From the IMG/VR virus record IMGVR_UViG_3300028734_000017, positions 1-64,000 of that record: 64,000 nucleotides of DNA, one strand, 5' to 3'. Positions 26,145 through 35,557 of the stretch are shown here, in pieces (positions within the stretch are counted from its first letter, which is position 1; each line of letters begins with the position of its first letter). The notes below the pieces were generated by a model, which was not told the DNA's origin, searched no databases, and was given only the letters and a program-made list of their open reading frames with translations. This DNA is from a virus. The translations under genes and the position numbers were made by a program.

Positions 26145-26774
26145 TTATTTAGCAATCATGGTAACAACAAATCTTTTAAGTGATTCGAATCTATCATAGA
26201 TTTTATAATACTTCATGTATTCGTCGCCATTAAGATCGTCGATATAATTGGGGCATCTGGATGATAATTCTTTAAAGAAAATTTCCTGATCAAAGTTTAG
26301 AAACTTGATCAATCTTAAATTAATACCTATTATCTCATTATCATGTAATAGGTAAATACACTCATTTTTATACTTGTAAATCCTATCAATACTTTTTGGG
26401 AGAACATCGAGAAAATCAATCGATGTTCTTATATTTAGGAACGTCGGGTCAATATTAACATAATTATATCTTGATCGAAAATATAGATCGGGTGCTTTCG
26501 CAACAAAGCTATAAACGCCAATAATATTTAAAGACTTATACTCATTAAAGGAAAATTCCCAATACAATTTATTGGGAATAATACACTTAGTCAGAATATC
26601 TGCATCCATGATCTTTTCATTATTATTACATGATTTCATAAAACGCCACCCCACATATAATGTGGGAAGCGTATTATCAATTTCATTGTAGTTTACAGAT
26701 TTATTAATATAATTAATATAATCCGATTCGATGTGGTTTACCAATTCTTCGTATACCACGTTTGCGATTTTCAT
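26145..26774 (-). CDS. Hypothetical protein linked to the GT2 gene
   Basis: A 209-aa protein, aromatic-rich (many Tyr, Phe, Asn and Ile), with no motif that I recognise. Notable stretches are NTLPTLYVGWRFMKSCN, FVAKAPDLYFRSRYNYVNID and SRCPNYIDDLNGDEYMKYY. It begins 10 nt downstream of the GT2 gene and is probably co-transcribed with it from the host-type promoter at 28,301-28,331. A sugar-related partner role is possible from this linkage only. Confidence 0.6.
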   Translation of the reverse strand: MKIANVVYEELVNHIESDYINYINKSVNYNEIDNTLPTLYVGWRFMKSCNNNEKIMDADILTKCIIPNKLYWEFSFNEYKSLNIIGVYSFVAKAPDLYFRSRYNYVNIDPTFLNIRTSIDFLDVLPKSIDRIYKYKNECIYLLHDNEIIGINLRLIKFLNFDQEIFFKELSSRCPNYIDDLNGDEYMKYYKIYDRFESLKRFVVTMIAK

Positions 26775-26784
26775 CTATGTTTTT

Positions 26785-28281
26785 TTATTGATTAATAAAT
26801 GTATCCAGTATCAGCTTATTTTTTTCGTAAAATGGCATCAATTGATTGAAATAGTCTTTATTAAGATTCTTAAGCTTGTTTTCGCTCTTATTTCTCGTGA
26901 TAGATTCCAAATGATAAGCAACCGCATCGTTTACGGTAACATTTTTCTTATCATTTAATAGACAGGTAAAATTCAACTCAACGTCTTCAAAACATTCAAT
27001 ATAATTCTCATTAAACTGCCCCAGAACTGTAAACAGATTTTTGTTTATCATCAAAAATGCGCCTGTATTACCAATGGAATTGTAGTTGACGTGTATCGAA
27101 TAATCGTTGGTCTTTTTCAAGTCAACATGCGATAAATGTAATTTGTTGTCTGTAATATGCGCCTCAATTCCACAGTGCTGTACCGAAGAATTTTCGTAAT
27201 GTAGTCTTATACCAATTGTGCCTATATTAAGCCTATCGCTTCTGTATATCTCAACACATCGGCTTAAAGCATCATTCATCAACTCAATATCGTCATTACA
27301 AAAAAGAACTATTTCAGTATCAGCATTAACGTGGTTATTAACCACATCATTGTTGATTTTTGCAAAGTTATAATAATCGTATTTAACAACGCTAACTTTA
27401 TCTGATAATAGTTGATCATATTTAGCTAAAACATCTGAATCGCTACCTGTATCGGCAATGATAATATTATAGTTTTTATATTTAACATATTCATTCCAAG
27501 ATGTTATATTATCTAACAATATATCGAAATTGTTTTTTGTTGGTATGATTACCGTTACCTTTGGGTCGTTTCCTTTTGGAACGATCTTAATTTCGTCGCA
27601 AATAGGCGGAATCGACATTGGCAAGTATTCCTTATATTTCTCGACGAATAACTGTCTATTACGTTCCCAATCGGGACTTGTCTGTCCGACTGATTTATGC
27701 AGTATTCTGATCGTCGTGATAACACCAATATTAACGCCGTCCAAATAATTGTCCAAACTAAATGAAATATCATAAAAATGAAAGCCATCAAATTCTTCAT
27801 TGAAGTTCGACACTAAATCAGGGTCTGCCGCCATAAATACGCCATCAACAATTACAACTTCCTTAATGTCTTTAATTGGTGCTGAAAAATTACTAACCCA
27901 TGTATTAATATCGTCAGTGTGTTCGACGATACCAAACATCGTATTTTTCGCTTCCCACCATATTGCGGACTCTGAAATACTGGTTGTGCCAGCTAATCCA
28001 ATTATACCATAATTATGACTGTTGAATTTGGCAAGCAATATTCTACCCCAATTCATTGTTTTGAAAATGATATCATTATGTATAAAACAAAATATGGCAT
28101 TAGTAGAATTGGTCTCAGCTAATGCCCTATTATATAGTGACGTTAATGAATATTCATTGTTATTCTCATAACAAATTATTTCACATTTTGCACCTATAGT
28201 ACTTCGTATATGTAGGTCAAATGCCTTATTATCAATGTCACTATTTTGTGACGAATACACTACTATAATTCTATTTTTCAT
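26785..28281 (-). CDS. Glycosyltransferase, GT2-like, two-domain
   Basis: A 498-aa protein with two GT-A-like halves. The first (about 1-230) has RIIVVYSSQN and AIFCFIHNDIIFK (His-Asn-Asp in the DxD position). The second has VTVIIPTKNNFDILLDNI, IIIADTGSDSD and TEIVLFCNDDIELMNDALS, the nucleotide and metal-binding NDD signature of GT2, then SVQHCGIEAHI and NTGAFLMINKNLF, as in rhamnosyl-type GT2 enzymes. Acceptor unknown. It carries a host-type promoter, with no late box, so early or constitutive expression is likely. Confidence 0.82.
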   Translation of the reverse strand: MKNRIIVVYSSQNSDIDNKAFDLHIRSTIGAKCEIICYENNNEYSLTSLYNRALAETNSTNAIFCFIHNDIIFKTMNWGRILLAKFNSHNYGIIGLAGTTSISESAIWWEAKNTMFGIVEHTDDINTWVSNFSAPIKDIKEVVIVDGVFMAADPDLVSNFNEEFDGFHFYDISFSLDNYLDGVNIGVITTIRILHKSVGQTSPDWERNRQLFVEKYKEYLPMSIPPICDEIKIVPKGNDPKVTVIIPTKNNFDILLDNITSWNEYVKYKNYNIIIADTGSDSDVLAKYDQLLSDKVSVVKYDYYNFAKINNDVVNNHVNADTEIVLFCNDDIELMNDALSRCVEIYRSDRLNIGTIGIRLHYENSSVQHCGIEAHITDNKLHLSHVDLKKTNDYSIHVNYNSIGNTGAFLMINKNLFTVLGQFNENYIECFEDVELNFTCLLNDKKNVTVNDAVAYHLESITRNKSENKLKNLNKDYFNQLMPFYEKNKLILDTFINQ

Positions 28282-28300
28282 ATTACAACTATTGGAAATA

Positions 28301-28331
28301 CAAAATTAGAATAATTTATTGTAACGAACAA
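28301..28331 (-). promoter_or_regulatory. Bacteroidota-type promoter for the GT2 glycosyltransferase
   Basis: The minus strand carries TTG (complement of 28329-28331), 20 nt, and TAATTTTG (complement of 28301-28308), a full match. The predicted start is about 15 nt before the ATG at 28,281. Confidence 0.65.
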
Positions 28332-28337
28332 GTAAAT

Positions 28338-28646
28338 TTAGGCATTATTAATAATAAACTGTTCGTAATCGCTTTTAGCCTTTGCAAATGGAAATGGAAT
28401 TCTGATCAATTCGCCATCTGGTATATCATATTCGCTTGCAAATAAAGGATTTGCATATAGTATGAGGAAATCGTAAAAAGGATTGCCGTAATATTTCTGA
28501 GCAAGTTTATCGTATCTATTAATCATGGGATTCCAATATTCATACTTGTCAGTCGAATTCTTTGGCATTGTGACGAAAGGCAACATTTCAGTCACCTCAT
28601 TCACAACATTTAATAAAGCATATCTATCGTAATCTTGTCTACTCAT
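28338..28646 (-). CDS. 53: Baseplate wedge protein, T4 gp53-like (LysM-like)
   Basis: A 102-aa protein. Residues 40-90 (NRYDKLAQKYYGNPFYDFLI, then ANPLF, then IPDGELIRIPFPF) match the LysM-like pattern 'D-x-LA-x-KYYGxPxYx-I-x-xN ... G-x-x-x-IP' that T4 gp53 and related phage baseplate or tail proteins use. The ATG overlaps the stop of the 1,001-aa baseplate gene as TAATG, so the two are coupled. The gp53 identity rests on size, motif and neighbour. Confidence 0.6.
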   Translation of the reverse strand: MSRQDYDRYALLNVVNEVTEMLPFVTMPKNSTDKYEYWNPMINRYDKLAQKYYGNPFYDFLILYANPLFASEYDIPDGELIRIPFPFAKAKSDYEQFIINNA

Positions 28647-31600
28647 TATTTCAATTTATTATCAAGAGGTGTGTTTATTTTTGATGACGCAACTAATTGA
28701 CCATTCTTGCTCGCCATAGGTTTTATACTATATTGATCATGTTCAACTTGTGACGGCTTTATGTAAATATCTTTATCGGTGAACGTTGAATTTGCATAGT
28801 AATTCATAGATAAAGCATTTTGTAGTACATCGATAGGCCCTTTTAATGATTGACCACCAATGATTTTAATTTGTAGTGTGACCTTACACATTAAATATTG
28901 CATACCCATTCCTTCTGGATTCATATCCCAAGGCATATCATTATAGTCAATTGTTAAATTCTCTGGAATTATTTTACTGTTAATAAAATCACCAAGTCTT
29001 AAAATAAGAATAGGCTGTCTTCCGAATATAGAATTTCTGATATCATTACCAGATTGTGTGTGCTGCGGTTCTCCCTGTCTCATACATTGCTGTAAGAATG
29101 TTAATCGTCTATGAAAATCTTCTGGTGTCTGAGAATGAAAGCAAGGGCTATAATAATTATCGCTAATAGTTTTTGATCCAGTTGATATTTTACCATCTGT
29201 TCTATTTTCGACAGGCTTTCTTTCAGTATACACTTTTGAATATTTGTCATCGGCAGTGCTTTTTTTATTTTGAAGAAGAACATATCGATCTAAATCGGCT
29301 TGCAATATTGCTAAACGTCTTTTTTCGTCTGAATTTAATGTTCGTGTCTTACGTGGCTCAGTAATAGCATTCTTTATTAAAGTTACCACAACCTGTCTTT
29401 CCAATTTAGCACCAAGCTCATTAATTGTGGCTGGTGTGTTATATAGATCATCTACAATACCTTTAGCATTTAGTTTATAAGTTACTTTAGCATCTGTTCC
29501 GAATAAAGCCAACATTCTAGCATCTATAAATGCTTTGGCTGCATCGACCCTTCTCTGGCTTAATGCTTTATTATATATTAAGCCTTCTTTAGCTAAATAT
29601 AAAGCCGTTGTTGTGCCTACCAAATTAATGCTATAGTATTTACGATTTTCAACATTTGAAAAATTGTTAATCAGAAACGTGTTTAAAGCACATGAGCCTG
29701 TAAAACTATACATATTATCGTATAGTTTTGTATTCATAAAGCCACCACTTTCATAATTAGGGACAATACCACTAACATCATATATACCTGTATTAAGTCC
29801 ATCACTACCATTTTCATCAGCAGTATTCATTCCTTGAAATACCTCGTAACCCTTTGTGTACATGTCTTGAAATACAGACTGAACATTACCTGTATTTGGG
29901 TAATTATTCATAAAGGACATTGATATAGTATCCGTAGATGAAATCTCTGGTGGATACTGTATAGGAAGTTTAAAGGAATCTATTTCGAGTTGTAACTCAT
30001 TAATTTTTGCCTGATAGTCTTTTTGTATAACGGAATCTGGATTTGTGTCATTCATTCCAAATGCAAAAAATTCGGCAATTGCTTTATGCTTATCAGCACC
30101 TCTAAATTTTTTATCGTTTAGTTGCTGTGGATAATCGACCAATAATGTAAATGTGAGAGTTCCACTTCTTTCAGAACCTGTGTATGAATATATTGGTTCA
30201 TTTCTACCAAGCATTTGCGTTGACACGAATTTTGAAGCAGTCGTTTCATTAAACTGAATATCATAAGGCGGAAACCACATAAGTCTGCCATAGTATGGAT
30301 ACGAACCTATTTCAGATTTTGGAATCCAGCTACCGTCTTCGCATAATCCGCTTTCGGGTATTACCTTATATGCCAAATTCTCCAATGAAAACATTAAATT
30401 CTTATTATTTACAGATCCGTCATCGTCATTTATTGGATGAATCTTTGGCATAACCGTTTTATAGATGGTTGAATTAGGATTTCCGTTATATTTAACATTA
30501 CCATTATAACGGATAGCTTTTGCATATCGATCATATTGGTCAAGCATCGTATGCTGTCTTAAACCAGATGAAACACCTATAATTGAATCGGATGATGATT
30601 CATATACTCCTGATCCATTAAACATAGATTTACCCTTATTATCTACAAATATTTTACGATTAATATTAATTATATCTCCATTGGCAACATTCATTAAATT
30701 TTTAGTGTAATCCAATAAGCCTGTTTGAACACCAAAGTCACCGAGATAGCCTTTAGAGGTGTTATCATCACCCCATACAATTGAAGTATTCTTATTGAAG
30801 CCATCATCAGTGTTAATCCAAGGGTTTATACCCTCATTATCAGGTATAGTCTTAATAGTGTCTCCAAAATATTCTATTTTTTCACCATATTCATGACTAA
30901 CATTTTTATCCCTCTCATTATTAACTGCTTCAAGACCAGTATTAATACTTGCCTCAATAGCAGAATTTGTTTGAAAACTTGGATACCTGTTGAAATACTT
31001 ATCCGAAAAATTATATTGATTATGCTTTGCTAGCTGTGTTTTAGTATTTTCGTCTTTAGCGTTTTGAAATAATTTATCATTTATATAAATGTTCTTATTC
31101 AAATTTTTATAAAGCAAATTAATTTGCCCTGAGCCTGTATTGGCTATATAATCGTCTAATGTTGAAGATTTACTGAACGGACTTTCTTTAACAGAATAAG
31201 AACCTGTTAAATCATTAACAAAATTTATAAAACTAGAAGGACTTTCTTTCTTTGTAATACTATAATTGAATTTCTTGGTGACGAATTTAGTGTCCTTATT
31301 TCCGTCAAATAAATTCATTACACTGATCTTTGGAATTTCCTTTAATACCATTAAAGAAGCATTTGCTTGAAAGTTATATGCAAGCTGTTTGCCGAGCATA
31401 GCTAGTCCTATTTCGACGATTGGAGTCTTAGTTGATATAAGTCTTCCAATTACAGTATTGGATAGGTCAAATGAGCTGTAAGGCATTAATGTGCTTACTA
31501 CACTGTCTATTGAATTAACTATTTTGGTTATGCTTGAAGCATTATCTAATGGATATTGATTGTTAGGGGAATACAGACTTCTTGTTTGAAGTGTAGTTCT

Positions 31601-31651
31601 TAATTCCTCTGTTGAAGTCAATAACCTTGATTTATTTAAATCATTTTCCAT
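28646..31651 (-). CDS. Large baseplate-type protein with OmpA-like domain
   Basis: A 1,001-aa protein, Asn/Ser/Tyr-rich over the first ~440 residues. Residues 450-510 (YYGRLMWFPPYDIQFNE, YSYTGSERSGTLTFTLLVDYP) look like a tail/baseplate structural domain. Residues about 670-760 resemble an OmpA C-terminal (peptidoglycan-binding-like) domain: YYSINLVGTTTALYLA, IYNKALSQRRVDAAKAFI and KLERQVVVTLIK match G-x-T, YNxxLSxRRA and ERRVxxxL. A late box lies 16 nt upstream and gp53-like follows in a coupled frame. The late part ends with a strand-rich stretch PILILRLGDFINSKIIPENL that recurs in tail LysM/gp53-adjacent proteins. A baseplate wedge or hub role is inferred. Confidence 0.65.
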   Translation of the reverse strand: MENDLNKSRLLTSTEELRTTLQTRSLYSPNNQYPLDNASSITKIVNSIDSVVSTLMPYSSFDLSNTVIGRLISTKTPIVEIGLAMLGKQLAYNFQANASLMVLKEIPKISVMNLFDGNKDTKFVTKKFNYSITKKESPSSFINFVNDLTGSYSVKESPFSKSSTLDDYIANTGSGQINLLYKNLNKNIYINDKLFQNAKDENTKTQLAKHNQYNFSDKYFNRYPSFQTNSAIEASINTGLEAVNNERDKNVSHEYGEKIEYFGDTIKTIPDNEGINPWINTDDGFNKNTSIVWGDDNTSKGYLGDFGVQTGLLDYTKNLMNVANGDIININRKIFVDNKGKSMFNGSGVYESSSDSIIGVSSGLRQHTMLDQYDRYAKAIRYNGNVKYNGNPNSTIYKTVMPKIHPINDDDGSVNNKNLMFSLENLAYKVIPESGLCEDGSWIPKSEIGSYPYYGRLMWFPPYDIQFNETTASKFVSTQMLGRNEPIYSYTGSERSGTLTFTLLVDYPQQLNDKKFRGADKHKAIAEFFAFGMNDTNPDSVIQKDYQAKINELQLEIDSFKLPIQYPPEISSTDTISMSFMNNYPNTGNVQSVFQDMYTKGYEVFQGMNTADENGSDGLNTGIYDVSGIVPNYESGGFMNTKLYDNMYSFTGSCALNTFLINNFSNVENRKYYSINLVGTTTALYLAKEGLIYNKALSQRRVDAAKAFIDARMLALFGTDAKVTYKLNAKGIVDDLYNTPATINELGAKLERQVVVTLIKNAITEPRKTRTLNSDEKRRLAILQADLDRYVLLQNKKSTADDKYSKVYTERKPVENRTDGKISTGSKTISDNYYSPCFHSQTPEDFHRRLTFLQQCMRQGEPQHTQSGNDIRNSIFGRQPILILRLGDFINSKIIPENLTIDYNDMPWDMNPEGMGMQYLMCKVTLQIKIIGGQSLKGPIDVLQNALSMNYYANSTFTDKDIYIKPSQVEHDQYSIKPMASKNGQLVASSKINTPLDNKLK

Positions 31652-31666
31652 TAATCATTTATTTTA

Positions 31667-31675
31667 TATAAATAC
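31667..31675 (-). promoter_or_regulatory. Late promoter box for the 1,001-aa baseplate gene
   Basis: The minus strand reads AGTATTTATATAAAAT, 16 nt before the ATG at 31,651. The gene before it ends at 32,064, so this box is the only late signal in the gap. Confidence 0.75.
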
Positions 31676-31965
31676 TAATTGAAAATTATTTCAACCCAAT
31701 TGAAATCATTGTTTCGGAGAAACAGATGATGACATAACTAACCCAACATTTAAATGTTTCTTTTTAATTTGAAAAGTTAAAAAAACAAATATTTGGAAGT
31801 TTGTTTTCACGGTTGAAAATCTGAAAAAGAGGATTTTGTTTTTTCGTTTGTCTTATCGATGAGGATAAAAATGAAAGACTCGGCAAAGTTACAAAGAATT
31901 TTTGACATTATCATCATAAATTTTTCAAATATTATATAATTATTTTCAAGCATCAATAAATAAAC
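31676..31965. other. Long AT-rich intergenic stretch upstream of the late box
   Basis: No coding frame stands out. The only signal is TAACTTTG on the minus strand (complement of 31884-31891), a -7-like match without a clear TTG 19-20 nt upstream. The stretch is unusually long for this compact genome, which otherwise leaves gaps below 150 nt. It may hold an early promoter, a processing site, or a replication or packaging element, but none is demonstrable. Confidence 0.35.
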
Positions 31966-32023
31966 TTTTAAATTCACTTGCGAAGGTACTAATAATAATC
32001 TATATTAGCAAGTGAATTTAAAA
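31966..32023. repeat. Perfect 16-bp inverted repeat
   Basis: TTTTAAATTCACTTGC (31966-31981) and GCAAGTGAATTTAAAA (32008-32023) are exact reverse complements separated by 26 nt. It abuts the terminator hairpin at 32,022-32,061. The loop is long for a terminator and no strong T run follows, so it may be an operator-like site or a second mRNA hairpin. Confidence 0.65.
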
Positions 32024-32061
32024 ATAAAATGCTTATAAATCTAATTATAAGCATTTTATTT
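32022..32061 (-). terminator. Terminator of the tail-fibre operon
   Basis: AAATAAAATGCTTATAA (32022-32038) and TTATAAGCATTTTATTT (32045-32061) form a perfect 17-bp stem with a 6-nt loop immediately after the stop of the 402-aa gene. Confidence 0.75.
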
Positions 32062-32063
32062 AT

Positions 32064-33272
32064 TTATGGACATCCATAAAATCCTGTCGAAGTTATTCCG
32101 TCTAAAACGGTTATAGGATCAACATATGTAGTTGTTGTAACTGTATAAAATACTCCAGTAGCACCCTCAACACGATATCCCGCACCAAATACCTGAATTC
32201 CAGTATAAGGGCCTGCGTAATATGTTGAGCCATCACTACAACGATCCAATTCATACCAATAATTTATTAAATTTGTAGTTGTTAAAGGTTCACCGCAGGC
32301 TAATGTTGTGAACTTATAGCATGTGGGTGTTCCAGAAGGATTACCTAAGACATATCCAGTACTACAAGTGTATCCCTGACCATGATCACCAATTAAAACT
32401 GGTTGACCAACCTCGTCTTTACTGCTAAATATAAGATTTGTACCCATGTCGGCATAGCTTGTACAATTCATTAAATCATGTTCAGTCATATCATAAATGT
32501 CTAATCCCACAGCAGCAGCACTAACAGTATTATGTCCAATTAGTTCAATTATATGATTACCTGCCGACATTAATACTGGATATATATACCATAGTCTAAA
32601 ACTACTTTCGCCTGCATTTGGTATAGTCCATCCATTAGCTGTAAACATCGCATAAAGAGCTGCGGTATCTTGCATTAATATAGATACGCCATCTAATTTA
32701 ATTTCAGCAATATTATCGCATCCTACCCCAACATAATATGTTTTCTCAACAACTGTTGTGAAATATATTGGAAATCCAATATATTGATTGTCTAATGTTA
32801 ATGAAGACCATACAGCGTTTGTATTCATTATACCATGAATTGTATCGCCGTTTCCGCCGCTTATAATAGGATTTATCCAAAATGATCCGCTTGTATAATG
32901 ATTGAAAGCTGTACCTGTACCATTATAATTCCATCCGCCACTAAAAACGACTGTTCCAGTTGTGCCATATCTTATGTTAGTACTTTTAACCAAATTTCTA
33001 GGGTCTGTGGGATTAGTTGGCGCAATAGTTTCCGTCTTTTCACATCCGCCAACAACAGAAGTATAACCATCTGGACAACTTACACATTTAGTAACATCTA
33101 TGGATTTAACACATCCTTCATTATCTGTTATCAACAATGTATTTGCCATTGTTATACCTGTAAAGGCATATTGACCGTATGAGGCATGCACCTGATCAGG
33201 TGCTCCACTCCCAATTAAACTAACTGTCATTGGTAAATATCCGTCTACTAATTCGTATCTAATTATTCCCAT
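32064..33272 (-). CDS. Probable tail-fibre or receptor-binding virion protein
   Basis: A 402-aa Gly/Thr/Tyr/Asn-rich protein. It has a Cys-containing EGF-like short segment (KCVSCPDGYTSVVGGCEK, about 62-79) and later CSTGYVLG and SDGSTYYAG repeats, with VFSGGWNYNGTGTAFNHYTS and IELIGHNTVSAAAVGLDIYD suggesting a carbohydrate-binding or PA14-like beta domain. Two Cys-Gly turns recur near the C-terminus. It is the last gene of a late operon with the S74-type fibre protein and is followed by a strong terminator. This fits a host-recognition protein; the exact fold is not shown. Confidence 0.6.
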   Translation of the reverse strand: MGIIRYELVDGYLPMTVSLIGSGAPDQVHASYGQYAFTGITMANTLLITDNEGCVKSIDVTKCVSCPDGYTSVVGGCEKTETIAPTNPTDPRNLVKSTNIRYGTTGTVVFSGGWNYNGTGTAFNHYTSGSFWINPIISGGNGDTIHGIMNTNAVWSSLTLDNQYIGFPIYFTTVVEKTYYVGVGCDNIAEIKLDGVSILMQDTAALYAMFTANGWTIPNAGESSFRLWYIYPVLMSAGNHIIELIGHNTVSAAAVGLDIYDMTEHDLMNCTSYADMGTNLIFSSKDEVGQPVLIGDHGQGYTCSTGYVLGNPSGTPTCYKFTTLACGEPLTTTNLINYWYELDRCSDGSTYYAGPYTGIQVFGAGYRVEGATGVFYTVTTTTYVDPITVLDGITSTGFYGCP

Positions 33273-33274
33273 TT

Positions 33275-33535
33275 TTAATATGTTATTTCAAGCACATTTA
33301 CAATTACATTACAAATAATTGATCCGCCGCCACTAGAAATGATCGAATTTTTTACAACCCATTGATTTAAAGCATAAGTTGCTAAAAACGAAGCATCTAT
33401 ATTTAAATAATCAATACAATTCTGTTTCGTCATAAATTGATTTGAAGTAGGTAATGCTATTAATTGCGTAATACCACTACCCTGTGCATTTGTAAATGAT
33501 ACAAATTGATTATCAGCTAAGCTTCCCCAAGTCAT
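33275..33535 (-). CDS. Small tail-associated hypothetical protein
   Basis: An 86-aa protein with NQFVSFTNAQGSGITQLIAL followed by SNQFMTKQNCIDYLNIDASF, a pattern of small beta modules seen near Bacteroidota phage tail fibres. It lies 2 nt from each neighbour between the S74-type fibre gene and the 402-aa protein, so it is co-translated with them. Function unknown; likely a fibre accessory. Confidence 0.6.
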   Translation of the reverse strand: MTWGSLADNQFVSFTNAQGSGITQLIALPTSNQFMTKQNCIDYLNIDASFLATYALNQWVVKNSIISSGGGSIICNVIVNVLEITY

Positions 33536-33537
33536 AA

Positions 33538-35553
33538 TTATTTATTTATAATTGCTTCTAATGCTATAATTCTTAATTTTAATGCATTAATTTCAATTTT
33601 TTCTTCCTGATGCGCTTTAAAACTCATACCCATCATAGTATATTGATTAATAGCATCATTATTTTCGCCCATTAAGAAATATTCTCTAACACTCTCAGGC
33701 ACTTCATCAATAATAAATCCTAATGTTCTATCAGTTGTAGGTCTTGATTTATAATAAAAATCCCTTAATTTAAATTGACTTATAGCATCGCTAGCAGACC
33801 CATTCCAGTCATCATTTAAATTTTTCATTAATCTTAATGAGTTAAAGCCACCACCTGCAAATGTTCCTGAACCTGCTGTCCATAAATCACCGTTATGTGC
33901 CAATGTCATTCTTTCAATAATTGAGCCAGCACTTCTTAAAGAAAATGAATATTTAGATGATTCAGCACCTAATGTCACATCTGAGAGCATATTAGCAATG
34001 TTACCAGAATTAATACCTAATCCAGATGTGCCTAAATAAGGCATTCTCCATTCTATAGAAAGTCCATATCCAGCGGTTACACCTAATATGTGAGCATGAT
34101 CAGAATCTATTATAATGGTTCTTTTTACACCTGTTGTGTTTAGATTTAAATTAATACCTATAAGTGGTATATTATCAGACATACCAGCAACACCATAACT
34201 ATCTACGCCCATAGAATATGCTGAAACAGCAACTCCGCCACCTGACGTAATATTTAATGATGTCATATTACCAGTTGTAATAGATACAGGCCCTGATACG
34301 TTACCGCCAGTTAATAATAAATATAACCCAGCATGATTTCCCCATCCATAAGCTGTTTGACCATTTGCTATATTTGCATGATTATATGTTGATGTGTGCG
34401 ACGACATAATACCAGCGGCTGTTCCAGCGACTTCACCACCTAAGCCTACTAATGTATAATTTGGAACATTTAAAGCACCTGATGACGTATTATACGTAGA
34501 AGCACCAGAGTTACCAGTTGTTGTTAAACTAATTGCCGATCTAGCAGAAGTATCCGTATATTGAGTTATAGTACAATTAATTACACCTGTTGATGATACA
34601 TAATTAATTCCAGTACCAGATGAGAAAACACCTCTTGCTAAACTAGTTGAAAAATATTTATTAACGCCTTCTGGTATATTATCAGTTGTTAGTGAAACTG
34701 CACCCATAAAACCATTAACAGAAGCAACTGCATCAGTATTATCAACTTTTCTCCAAGATGCTCCGTCAAAAATTACCCAGTCGCTTATTTTCCAATCGAA
34801 TATACCATCTAAATTTGTTACGCCTGATGCTGAAACAATATAATAATATCCTTTAGTACCAACACCGCTAGCTAAAGTAGGTGAATTCGTATTAGCATTC
34901 CAAGTACCTTGAAACGAAACTCCTCCAAGTAAAGCCGTTAATTGATTCTGAACTTTACCGAATGCCGATAAAATTGAATCTGATGATGATATTGATCCGC
35001 CGCCAACAGTGTTTAATCCTGTTAAGTATTTACCTATTACTGCTGAATTATCTAATGTAACTGATATTGAGGTTGCGCCAGTTCCAGTCGCTTCACCAGA
35101 TAATGATATTGATTGATTACCAGTTAAATAAGTTGCTGTATCAATTGTCCATGTGTCAGTTGCCGTCTTTTTTAAAAAACCTGCTGTTCCTGTTGATGAT
35201 GCTACTAATATAGATGTTAATCCTGTTGTAATATCTTGTTTTAGACTTAAACCATATCTTAACAGATTAACTGTCGGATATTTTATTGTGGATGTGTCGA
35301 TTGTGGCATTTTCCTTGTTAGAGACATTTTCAGGAACATATCCTAAACCTCCTATTTCAATCCATGCTGATCTTGCAGCATTTAATGTATATATTCTTGA
35401 TTCTGTTTCGGTACACGCCACTATTTGACCAGCATATCTTAACGGATTTGTTAAATATGTAGTTAATGCACTTGCAGTGTCAAATACAGAATCTGGATCA
35501 AGAGAATCTGAGTACTGTCTTTTAAATTGTAATGGAAATATTAATTCTGCCAT
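33538..35553 (-). CDS. Tail fibre protein with C-terminal intramolecular chaperone (S74-like)
   Basis: A 671-aa fibre. The N-terminal ~60 residues (LIFPLQFKRQYSDSLDPDSV, then the IYTLNAARSAWIEIGGLGYV segment) look like an attachment domain. The long middle is Gly/Ser/Thr-rich and repetitive, typical of fibre shafts. The C-terminal ~110 residues match the endosialidase-type chaperone (peptidase S74): SDAISQFKLRDFYYKSRPTT, TLGFIIDEVPESVREYF, then KAHQEEKIEINALKLRIIAL ending in a coiled coil. In this family the domain trimerises the fibre and is often self-cleaved. Confidence 0.8.
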   Translation of the reverse strand: MAELIFPLQFKRQYSDSLDPDSVFDTASALTTYLTNPLRYAGQIVACTETESRIYTLNAARSAWIEIGGLGYVPENVSNKENATIDTSTIKYPTVNLLRYGLSLKQDITTGLTSILVASSTGTAGFLKKTATDTWTIDTATYLTGNQSISLSGEATGTGATSISVTLDNSAVIGKYLTGLNTVGGGSISSSDSILSAFGKVQNQLTALLGGVSFQGTWNANTNSPTLASGVGTKGYYYIVSASGVTNLDGIFDWKISDWVIFDGASWRKVDNTDAVASVNGFMGAVSLTTDNIPEGVNKYFSTSLARGVFSSGTGINYVSSTGVINCTITQYTDTSARSAISLTTTGNSGASTYNTSSGALNVPNYTLVGLGGEVAGTAAGIMSSHTSTYNHANIANGQTAYGWGNHAGLYLLLTGGNVSGPVSITTGNMTSLNITSGGGVAVSAYSMGVDSYGVAGMSDNIPLIGINLNLNTTGVKRTIIIDSDHAHILGVTAGYGLSIEWRMPYLGTSGLGINSGNIANMLSDVTLGAESSKYSFSLRSAGSIIERMTLAHNGDLWTAGSGTFAGGGFNSLRLMKNLNDDWNGSASDAISQFKLRDFYYKSRPTTDRTLGFIIDEVPESVREYFLMGENNDAINQYTMMGMSFKAHQEEKIEINALKLRIIALEAIINK

Positions 35554-35557
35554 AATT

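Noticed and set aside
31884-31891. Host-type promoter from a TAACTTTG box
   Set aside because: The -7 box matches but no TTG lies 19-20 nt upstream.
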